30,073 nucleotides of DNA from an uncultured Eubacteriales bacterium. GTDB lineage: Bacteria > Bacillota > Clostridia > Oscillospirales > CAG-272. The notes below the pieces were generated by a model. The model was not told where the DNA came from. It worked only from the letters and a program-made list of their open reading frames with translations, and searched no databases. How positions within the stretch are numbered: position 1 is the stretch's first letter; each line of letters starts with the position of its first letter. The stretch spans positions 1-30,073 of the forward strand of contig CAKRMZ010000016.1 of the NCBI GenBank assembly GCA_934365155.1, written 5' to 3'. A program made the position numbers and the translations under genes. This document shows positions 22,274 through 30,073 of the stretch, one piece after another.

Positions 22274-24730
22274 ATGAAATCCAAAGAATCGCATGCAACC
22301 AGTCGAAAAACGGCCGCACCGGCGGTTGAACGCATTTATGCAGACCCTTCCTTGGGACTGAGCGCCGAAGCTGTTCGTATTCGCACCGAAAACGGACTAA
22401 ATAATGAAGCAGTAAAATCGGCTTCAAAAACAATACGGCAAATTATTTTCGGCAATATTTTCACTTATTTTAATCTGATTTTTTTTGCACTGGCAACCGC
22501 GCTGATTTTGGTCGGTTCCTTTCAAGAGCTCAAATTCTTATTTGTAGTTATCGTAAATACCATTATCGGAATCGTGCAGGAAATCGACGCAAAGAAAACG
22601 CTTGACAAACTGAATCTCATGTCAGAACCGCAAGCCTGTGTTGTGAGAGACGGGCAAAAATACTATATCAGCACAGAAAAACTGGTCCTTGACGACATTG
22701 TAATCTTCTCGGCAGGAAATCAAATCTGTGCCGATGCGGTTGTATTAAACGGTGAAGTTCAGGTCAACGAATCTCTGATCACCGGTGAATCGGATGAAAT
22801 CATAAAAAAAAGCGGCGACCGTTTGCTTTCGGGAAGTTATGTCGTTTCGGGGAACTGTCGCGCACGCTTAGAACGGGTTGGAAAAAATTCATTTGTTTCC
22901 CAATTAACCGTCAATGCCAAAAAATTCAAGAAAAAAGAACGTTCCGGAATGATGCGTTCTCTGACGCTGCTCGTAAAAATCATCGGCATCATTATCATTC
23001 CGATGGGAATTGCATTGTTCTGGCGTCAACATACCTACTTGGGCCTTTCTGTAAAAGCCAGTGTAGAAAAAACTACCGGAGCTTTGATCGGCATGATCCC
23101 GGAGGGCTTGTATCTCTTAGCCAACGTCCGTTTAGCCGTCAGCGTAATTTTGCTTGCAAAAAAGAAGACGTTAGTGCATGATCTGAAATGCATTGAATCC
23201 TTGGCAAGAGTCGACACTTTATGCGTGGATAAAACCGGAACCATCACTGAAACTTCTATGAAAGTAAACGATATTATACCGCTGAATCACAATTTGGCCG
23301 ACAAACAAAAGCTTCAAGCCATTCTTTGCGATTTTGTCGGCAATATGCCCTCTGACAACGCAACCATGCAAAGCTTAAAATCTTATTTTACATCCCCACC
23401 TTTACGGCGTGCCCGCGGAATTATCCCCTTTTCATCGGTTACAAAATCCAGCGCGGTTTTGTTTGGCGGCGCTGAAAACTATGTTTTGGGTGCACCGGAA
23501 TTTCTTTTAAAAGACTCTTATTACAGCTATCAACCCGTGATTGAAAAATACTCCTCGCAAGGAAATCGCGTGTTGCTTCTTGCTTCTGCAGCTTACTGCA
23601 ATTCCAGCTCTTACAGTGGAGTAACCGCTCTGGGGCTGGTGCTGCTCTCCAACAAAATCCGAGACGATGCCAAAGCAACTTTTTCTTATTTTATTGATCA
23701 AGGCGTTGATATTAAGGTTATTTCCGGCGACAATCCTTTCACAGTGGCCTCCGCTGCAAAAGAGGCCGGGATTCCAAATGCAGATCGGGCGGTTGATCTT
23801 TCCACGATCAAAGATGAAGCTGTTCTTTCCGAAGCTGCCCTGAAATATACCGTGTTCGGACGAGTCACTCCGGAGCAAAAGCAAAAACTGGTCAAAGCCA
23901 TGAAGCAATCGGGCCGTACCGTGGCAATGACCGGTGACGGCGTCAATGATGTATTGGCGCTGAAAGAAGCGGATTGCAGTGTGGCCATGGCATCCGGCAG
24001 CGAAATTGCCTGCCAGGTTTCGGATCTTGTCCTTTTGGATTCTAAATTTTCCGCAATGCCGGCCGTTGTGGCGGAAGGACGGCAGGTTATTAATAATATT
24101 GAAAGATCGGCCAGTCTGTTTTTGATTAAGAATATTTTCTCTTTTGTCCTATCCATCATTTCGATATTTGCACTGTTTGCATACCCGCTCAATTCTTCTC
24201 AGCTGACTTTGATCAGCACATTAACAATCGGTATTCCCGCCTTTTTCCTTACACTGGAGCGCAGCGACGGAATTGTAAAGGGGCGTTTCCTGTCCAATGT
24301 GTTATTCCGCGCTCTTCCGGCGGCACTGACCAATTTAATCATTATCGGCGGCGTTCTTTGCTTTGAAAAGGCTTTTGATATTCCAAATGAAATTATTTCC
24401 ACCGTTTCGGCTTTATTAATGACTCTCGTCGGATTTATGGTTATTTTCAGGATGTGCAAGCCCTTTAATTATAGGCGTGTCCTCCTTCTTTGTGGATTAT
24501 TTATTTCGTTTGCACTGGCGATCTCGATTGCACCGGGATTCTTTGCTTTAGTCGAACTGAATTTAGGCGGATTCTTAATTTTAGTTGTTTTCGCTGTTAT
24601 GATTCCTACGATGCTTTCGGCGATTACCCGGGGGCTCAATTTCCTATCGGAAAAAATTCATATTTTAGCCGGCAAATTCAGAAAAAAATATAAAAGTACA
24701 GACTCAAAAAAAACAAAGCACATAGCTTGA
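22274..24730 (+). CDS. P-type cation-transporting ATPase, substrate unknown
   Basis: Membrane pump that uses ATP through a phospho-aspartate. All catalytic motifs are present: TGES (170-173, actuator domain), the aspartate D319 in DKTGT, GAPE (about 406-409, nucleotide-binding domain), SGDNP (484-488) and TGDGVND (553-559). The fourth membrane segment has PEGL (276-279), as in Ca2+-type P2 ATPases, rather than the CPC/CPx of heavy-metal pumps, and there is no N-terminal metal-binding domain. The 818 residues and LTLISTLTIGIPAFFL near the end place it in a clade of roughly 800-residue Firmicute pumps usually annotated only as HAD-IC cation ATPase. The ribosome-binding site is poor. It is monocistronic with promoter, structured leader and terminator. 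Confidence 0.9.
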   Translation: MKSKESHATSRKTAAPAVERIYADPSLGLSAEAVRIRTENGLNNEAVKSASKTIRQIIFGNIFTYFNLIFFALATALILVGSFQELKFLFVVIVNTIIGIVQEIDAKKTLDKLNLMSEPQACVVRDGQKYYISTEKLVLDDIVIFSAGNQICADAVVLNGEVQVNESLITGESDEIIKKSGDRLLSGSYVVSGNCRARLERVGKNSFVSQLTVNAKKFKKKERSGMMRSLTLLVKIIGIIIIPMGIALFWRQHTYLGLSVKASVEKTTGALIGMIPEGLYLLANVRLAVSVILLAKKKTLVHDLKCIESLARVDTLCVDKTGTITETSMKVNDIIPLNHNLADKQKLQAILCDFVGNMPSDNATMQSLKSYFTSPPLRRARGIIPFSSVTKSSAVLFGGAENYVLGAPEFLLKDSYYSYQPVIEKYSSQGNRVLLLASAAYCNSSSYSGVTALGLVLLSNKIRDDAKATFSYFIDQGVDIKVISGDNPFTVASAAKEAGIPNADRAVDLSTIKDEAVLSEAALKYTVFGRVTPEQKQKLVKAMKQSGRTVAMTGDGVNDVLALKEADCSVAMASGSEIACQVSDLVLLDSKFSAMPAVVAEGRQVINNIERSASLFLIKNIFSFVLSIISIFALFAYPLNSSQLTLISTLTIGIPAFFLTLERSDGIVKGRFLSNVLFRALPAALTNLIIIGGVLCFEKAFDIPNEIISTVSALLMTLVGFMVIFRMCKPFNYRRVLLLCGLFISFALAISIAPGFFALVELNLGGFLILVVFAVMIPTMLSAITRGLNFLSEKIHILAGKFRKKYKSTDSKKTKHIA

Positions 24731-24805
24731 TTTATTGTATTCGGTCTATATTTGTTATAGTACCGATTTATGGATTTCACCCTTCTTGAAAATACACTTT
24801 CTATG

Positions 24806-24848
24806 ACGCTGTGGGACAATAGTCCGTCAGCGTCAATTTTTTATTTTA
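24806..24848 (+). terminator. Terminator of the P-type ATPase gene
   Basis: GACGCTG (24806-24812) pairs with CAGCGTC (24829-24835), with an inner GGAC/GTCC helix, followed by a T-rich tail. It lies about 75 bases after the stop codon. Confidence 0.87.
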
Positions 24849-24862
24849 AAGCAGAAATAATA

Positions 24863-24901
24863 AAAGAAGCGAAACCTCAAAATGAGGTCTCGCTTCTTTT
24901 G
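24863..24901 (-). terminator. Terminator of the hydrogenase operon
   Basis: An 18-bp stem (24901-24884 with 24880-24863, one G-T pair) with a 3-base loop is followed on the minus strand by ATTATTTCT. It starts 14 bases after the hydA stop and is A/T-flanked on both sides, so it may insulate the two convergent units. Confidence 0.9.
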
Positions 24902-24914
24902 CATCATTCACGAA

Positions 24915-26651
<1,737 letters not shown>

Positions 26652-26670
26652 GATTCACAATTCTCCTTAT

Positions 26671-28473
26671 TTATTTCTTCTCGATTGCGCCGAACTTACA
26701 TTTTTCGATACAAGCACCGCACTTAATGCACTTCGCCGTATCAATTGTATGCGCAACCTTCACCTGTCCGTTGATTGCTCCGACAGGGCATACTCTTGCA
26801 CATGCGGTACAGCCTTTACACTTATCGGCAATAATATGATAAGAGAGCAAATGCTTACATACTCCGGCAGGACATTTTTTGTCAACAACATGCGCAATAT
26901 ATTCATCACGGAAGAAACGCAAAGTAGAAAGAACCGGGTTCGGAGCAGTTTGTCCCAAAGCGCACAAAGATGCCGATTTAATAAAGTGGCAAAGTTCTTC
27001 TAAGCGGTCAATATCTTCCAGTTCTCCGTTTCCGGAAATGATCTTATCCAAAATCTCAAGCAAACGTTTTGTACCGATACGGCAAGGTGTACATTTACCG
27101 CAAGATTCATCGACTGTAAAGTCAAGGAAGAATCGAGCAATATCGACCATACAGGTGGTTTCATCCATAACAATCAAACCGCCTGAACCCATCATGGATC
27201 CTGCTGCAATCAGTGAATCAAAATCGATCGGTGTATCAATCAGTGATGCCGGGAGACATCCGCCGGAAGGACCACCGGTCTGCGCTGCTTTAAATTTCTT
27301 ACCATGCGGGATGCCGCCGCCGATTTCTTCAACAACCTCACGAAGCGTCGTTCCCATCGGAACTTCTACAAGACCGGTATTAGTGATCTTTCCGCCCAGT
27401 GCAAATACTTTTGTACCGGTGGATTTTTCAGTACCCATCGAAGAGAACCATTCCGCACCGTGCAGAATAATTTGAGCAACATTGGCCAAAGTCTCAACAT
27501 TGTTCAAAATGGTAGGACGTCCAAACAAGCCTTTGATTGCGGGGAACGGAGGTCTCGGACGAGGCTCACCGCGCTTACCTTCAATAGAAGTCATCAATGC
27601 AGTTTCTTCACCGCAAACAAATGCGCCGGCACCCAAACGAAGCTGAATATCAAAATTAAAGCCGGTTCCGAAAATATTCTCACCCAAAAATCCGTGCTCA
27701 CGCGCCTGCTTTAAAGCAATCTCCAAACGGTGAATAGCAATCGGGTATTCTGCTCTGACATAGATGTAACCTTGGTCAGAACCAATTGCATATCCTGCAA
27801 TTGCCATAGCCTCTAAAACAGCATGCGGATCTCCTTCCAATACGGAACGGTCCATAAATGCACCCGGGTCTCCCTCGTCGGCGTTACAGCAAACATATTT
27901 TTTGCCAGCGGGCTGTGCTGCTGCAAAGGACCATTTTCTTCCGGTGGGGAATCCGGCACCGCCACGACCGCGCAAACCGGAATCCAAAATGGTTTTAATG
28001 ACATCTTCCGGCTTCATTTCAGTCAAGGCTTTTCCCAATGCACGGTAGCCGTCTCTTGCTATGTATTCATCAATCTGTTCAGGGTCAATCAGACCGCAGT
28101 TACGAAGGACAATTCTCTTTTGCTTTCTATAGAAGTTTGTATCATTCAGAGAAACATTTTTTCCCTCTTTAATCAGAGCTTCCGTAGCGGAATCATGATA
28201 CTCAAGACGCTCAACTACTCTTCCTTTGAGCAAATGTTCTTCAACAATCTCCGGAACATCTTCTAACTTCACCATGCTGTAGAAAGTGCCATCCGGATAA
28301 ACGATCATAATCGGGCCCAAAGCGCAAAGACCGAAGCAACCGGTTCCGACTACTTTTATTTCCTCACTCAGTCCCCGTGCAGCTACCTCTTTTTCAAGTG
28401 CTTCTCTGATTGCAACACTGCCGGAAGAGGTACATCCGGTACCGCCGCATACCAATACATGTGAACGTATCAT
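26671..28473 (-). CDS. hydB: Hydrogenase NADH/FMN-binding subunit, HydB/HndC (NuoF-like)
   Basis: Flavoprotein subunit that passes electrons between NAD(P)(H), FMN, ferredoxin and the hydrogenase. Domains in order: an N-terminal thioredoxin-like [2Fe-2S] domain (C9, C14, C46, C50); the FMN-binding GLRGRGGAGFPTGRKW (about 167-181) and NADEGDPGAFMDR; the SLBB fold; a NuoF-type [4Fe-4S] site ESCGKCTPCRIGTKR; and a C-terminal two-cluster ferredoxin domain (CKGCTACARVCPVGAI and CIKCGACIEKCKFGAI). The 600-residue length and extra C-terminal ferredoxin domain are those of trimeric or tetrameric, often electron-bifurcating, hydrogenases. Whether this one bifurcates cannot be read from sequence alone. 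It is 19 bases downstream of the HndB-like gene. Confidence 0.96.
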   Translation of the reverse strand: MIRSHVLVCGGTGCTSSGSVAIREALEKEVAARGLSEEIKVVGTGCFGLCALGPIMIVYPDGTFYSMVKLEDVPEIVEEHLLKGRVVERLEYHDSATEALIKEGKNVSLNDTNFYRKQKRIVLRNCGLIDPEQIDEYIARDGYRALGKALTEMKPEDVIKTILDSGLRGRGGAGFPTGRKWSFAAAQPAGKKYVCCNADEGDPGAFMDRSVLEGDPHAVLEAMAIAGYAIGSDQGYIYVRAEYPIAIHRLEIALKQAREHGFLGENIFGTGFNFDIQLRLGAGAFVCGEETALMTSIEGKRGEPRPRPPFPAIKGLFGRPTILNNVETLANVAQIILHGAEWFSSMGTEKSTGTKVFALGGKITNTGLVEVPMGTTLREVVEEIGGGIPHGKKFKAAQTGGPSGGCLPASLIDTPIDFDSLIAAGSMMGSGGLIVMDETTCMVDIARFFLDFTVDESCGKCTPCRIGTKRLLEILDKIISGNGELEDIDRLEELCHFIKSASLCALGQTAPNPVLSTLRFFRDEYIAHVVDKKCPAGVCKHLLSYHIIADKCKGCTACARVCPVGAINGQVKVAHTIDTAKCIKCGACIEKCKFGAIEKK

Positions 28474-28492
28474 ATTTTTTATCTCCTAATCC

Positions 28493-28849
28493 TTACAGAG
28501 TGTATTCGGCAACTACCTTGCCGCCTTTGATGTGCTCATTGACAACTTTTGCTGCTTTTTCCGCAGTCATATTAACATAAGTTACTGCGTCTTTTCCATT
28601 TTCAAGGATCTGCACCATCGGAAGTTTGCCTTCCGTGCAGAGTTTTGCCGACTGAGTTACAACAGCTTTTTCAAACAAATTATCTTTTTCCAATTCTTTT
28701 GCCAATGCAACCAGAACCTCACGGGCGCCGGCATCGATGCCCGCCGTGCCCATGCCGACAACAATTTTAAAATCAAAATTGCCTTCTCTCATAGCCACTT
28801 GGTCTCTTGCCTTTTCTTTCATAACAGCAAGTTCTGCCAAACTTTTCAT
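28493..28849 (-). CDS. HndB-like hydrogenase subunit lacking cluster cysteines
   Basis: A 118-residue protein in the position of HndB, a thioredoxin-fold '(2Fe-2S) ferredoxin domain' subunit. The fold signature is recognisable (MKSLAELAVMKEKARDQ, KIVVGMGTAGIDAGAREVL, VTYVNMTAEKAAKVVNEHI, VAEYTL). Homologues I recall have Cys in GMGTCGIAAGA and in TGCIGLC; here the first is Ala (A36) and the second motif has become SAKLC with shortening. Only one cysteine, C71, remains in the whole protein, so it cannot bind a [2Fe-2S] cluster in the usual way. Its ATG overlaps the stop of the HATPase gene by four bases. Assignment rests on context and the conserved non-cysteine pattern. Confidence 0.85.
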   Translation of the reverse strand: MKSLAELAVMKEKARDQVAMREGNFDFKIVVGMGTAGIDAGAREVLVALAKELEKDNLFEKAVVTQSAKLCTEGKLPMVQILENGKDAVTYVNMTAEKAAKVVNEHIKGGKVVAEYTL

Positions 28850-29403
28850 ATCTGAGAACCTCCAAAAATTTGATATTCTTTATTTAAATATTGTTCGATA
28901 TACTCAATTATTTTATACTGCCTTTCCGCACACCGAAGAGGTAATTTTAAAATATCTTGACTGCAAAGTGAAATCCTTTGTTCACCCCGAACATGGCAAA
29001 AAGAAATTTCCAAGTTCGGATTCAGATAAAACAGCACCGCAATACTGCGCGCAATTTCACCGAGCTTCGGACAATTCGGGCTGGATTTTTTAAAACTTGC
29101 CGTCACAACCGTGTCTCCGGGTTTGGAACAGATCGTCATTTCTCCATCGGACGCAGAAGATATTTTACGCAAATTAAAAAGTCCCTGCCCCGTAATTTCT
29201 TTGGTATCCGGATTCCCCGACATCTTTTCAGAAATTATCTTTTCGTCTATGCCGATTCCGTTATCCCGCACACAAAGACGATATTCAAAAGCACTTTCTT
29301 CTATGGTAACAGCGATACAATTTGCCGCCGCCTTGACGGAATTTTGTGCAATATCGAGTATAATCAGAGAAAAATCGCCGACATAAGCGGGATCAGTCCG
29401 CAT
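28846..29403 (-). CDS. Stand-alone HATPase-domain protein of the hydrogenase operon
   Basis: A 185-residue cytosolic protein whose first half is a GHKL ATP-binding domain. The N-box is DIAQNSVKAAA (N21), the G1 box is RDNGIGID (46-53) and the G2 box is TGQGLFNLR (71-79), with a very short ATP lid. There is no phosphoacceptor-histidine domain, sensor domain or membrane segment, so it is not an ordinary histidine kinase. The C-terminal half is unassigned. It contains seven cysteines (29, 44, 92, 111, 136, 147, 158). Similar short ATP-binding proteins occur between the NuoE-like and HndB-like genes in other clostridial hydrogenase operons; their function is unknown. It overlaps the NuoE-like gene by 11 bases and the HndB-like gene by four, implying tightly coupled translation. 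Confidence 0.87.
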   Translation of the reverse strand: MRTDPAYVGDFSLIILDIAQNSVKAAANCIAVTIEESAFEYRLCVRDNGIGIDEKIISEKMSGNPDTKEITGQGLFNLRKISSASDGEMTICSKPGDTVVTASFKKSSPNCPKLGEIARSIAVLFYLNPNLEISFCHVRGEQRISLCSQDILKLPLRCAERQYKIIEYIEQYLNKEYQIFGGSQI

Positions 29404-29890
29404 ATTTGGCTAAAATATCATCAACGTCTTCTTTTTTTACTTTGCCGTACACATCATCGCCGATGGTCATAACCGGAGCCAGACCGCATGCGCCGATACA
29501 ACGTGTAGCCTCAAGAGAATATTTTCCGTCCTTAGAGGTATTGCCGGCCTCCAAGCCGAGAAGCAAAGAAATTCGATTCAGTACATCTGCCGCGCCTTTA
29601 ACATAGCAAGCAGTTCCAAGACATACGGCAATAGCATGTTTCCCTTTGGGATTCAAAGAAAATTGCGCATAGAAAGATGCAATTCCGTAAATCTCTTCCA
29701 AAGAGACCCCGGTCTTATCAGAAATCATTTTCATGACTTCAACCGGCAGATAACCGTAAATGCCTTGCGCTTTTTGAAGAATCGGCATCATGGCACCTTT
29801 TGTGTCGCGCAGCTCTTCAATCACCTTGTAAAGCTCTTCTTCCTGTGCCTTGGTACCATGAAACTCTACCGTGGTAAGTTTCTTTTTCAT
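29393..29890 (-). CDS. hydC: Hydrogenase NuoE-like [2Fe-2S] subunit, HydC/HndA
   Basis: Thioredoxin-fold iron-sulfur subunit that pairs with HydB in NAD(P)-linked hydrogenases. The N-terminal helical bundle (GAMMPILQKAQGIYGYLPVEVM, VSLEEIYGIASFYAQF) precedes the [2Fe-2S] domain, whose four ligands are intact: C90 and C95 (CLGTACYVKGA) and C131 and C135 (CIGACGLAPV). At 165 residues it is of normal family length. GGAGG lies about ten bases before the ATG. It is the first gene of the five-gene operon and follows an AT-rich promoter region. Confidence 0.95.
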   Translation of the reverse strand: MKKKLTTVEFHGTKAQEEELYKVIEELRDTKGAMMPILQKAQGIYGYLPVEVMKMISDKTGVSLEEIYGIASFYAQFSLNPKGKHAIAVCLGTACYVKGAADVLNRISLLLGLEAGNTSKDGKYSLEATRCIGACGLAPVMTIGDDVYGKVKKEDVDDILAKYAD

Positions 29891-29956
29891 TATTTGTTTT
29901 CCTCCACATATTAATCTAAAACTTATATAATTTAAATTTTATATGAAATAAAATAT

Positions 29957-29985
29957 TATATAACAAATACAACAAATTCTTACAA
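29957..29985 (-). promoter_or_regulatory. Promoter of the hydrogenase operon
   Basis: On the minus strand TTGTAA (29985-29980) is followed by an extended AT-rich -10 region. TATATA (29962-29957) gives a 17-base spacer; the overlapping TATAAT (29960-29955) gives 19. The leader is about 60 bases. A second TATAAT at 30067-30062 has its possible -35 beyond the window. No complete Rex palindrome was found. Confidence 0.65.
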
Positions 29986-30012
29986 TTATTTATAAGAAAA
30001 CATGCGTTTGAC

Positions 30013-30056
30013 AAAAAAATAACAAGCCTTTTCGCGAATGATTCCTCGAAAGCCCT
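30013..30056 (-). terminator. Possible terminator or attenuator upstream of the hydrogenase operon
   Basis: On the minus strand an imperfect hairpin (30056-30047 with 30034-30025, two mismatched pairs) is followed by a run of seven T (30019-30013). It may end a gene beyond the window, or act as an attenuator below the TATAAT at 30067-30062. Confidence 0.3.
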
Positions 30057-30073
30057 AAGTAATTATACTATAC

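Noticed and set aside
22027..22329. 100-codon plus-strand open frame across the marR-ATPase intergenic region
   Set aside because: No ribosome-binding site, unremarkable composition, overlaps the ATPase promoter and start; the ATPase frame explains the region.
29950..29990. Possible Rex (NADH-sensing repressor) operator at the hydrogenase promoter
   Set aside because: A TTGTTA half-site is present, but the matching TAACAA half at the right spacing is missing.

Overview
The window most likely comes from an anaerobic, endospore-forming member of the Clostridia (Bacillota), perhaps near the Oscillospiraceae/Ruminococcaceae. This is inferred from gene content, not from a database search. The clues are a forespore sigma factor (SigG), an NAD-linked trimeric-type [FeFe]-hydrogenase operon, an ATP-dependent 2-hydroxyacyl-CoA-dehydratase-type activase, the clostridial order dgt-dnaG-rpoD, and classical TTGACA/TATAAT promoters with 17-base spacers. 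I saw no rRNA, tRNA, insertion sequence, prophage or CRISPR array.

Layout. 1-1.7 kb: pckA (+) with a strong terminator. 1.8-4.5 kb (-): pit, a DUF47/PhoU-like partner and a DUF368 (PopT-type) membrane protein, transcribed from one promoter. 4.7-7.1 kb (+): purA and a D-2-hydroxyacid dehydrogenase, ending at an 18-bp terminator. 7.2-9.6 kb (-): a cyclophilin-type prolyl isomerase and an orphan solute-binding lipoprotein whose leader carries two tandem palindromes. 9.7-15.8 kb (-): a housekeeping run hflX, yigZ-like, dgt, dnaG, rpoD. 15.8-17.1 kb (-): rpmE and sigG, separate units with their own promoters. 17.1-22.0 kb (-): a MarR regulator followed by a 997-residue tandem activase and a 419-residue dehydratase-like protein. 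22.1-24.8 kb (+): a P-type cation ATPase with a structured leader. 24.9-30 kb (-): a five-gene [FeFe]-hydrogenase operon (HydC/NuoE-like, stand-alone HATPase, HndB-like, HydB/NuoF-like, HydA).

How the genes fit together. PckA, the hydrogenase and the activase/dehydratase module suggest fermentative metabolism that disposes of electrons through H2 and low-potential iron-sulfur chemistry. The hflX-to-rpoD run couples DNA priming, dNTP control and the main sigma factor. Phosphate uptake is transcribed together with a likely undecaprenyl-phosphate translocase.

I do not see a clearly new multi-gene system. The points most worth following are: an HndB-like hydrogenase subunit that has lost its cluster cysteines, next to a cysteine-rich stand-alone ATPase domain; the pit-DUF47-DUF368 linkage; the tandem TTTCGAAA operators and the inserted helical segment of the orphan lipoprotein; and the unknown role of the split double-activase system under a MarR regulator.
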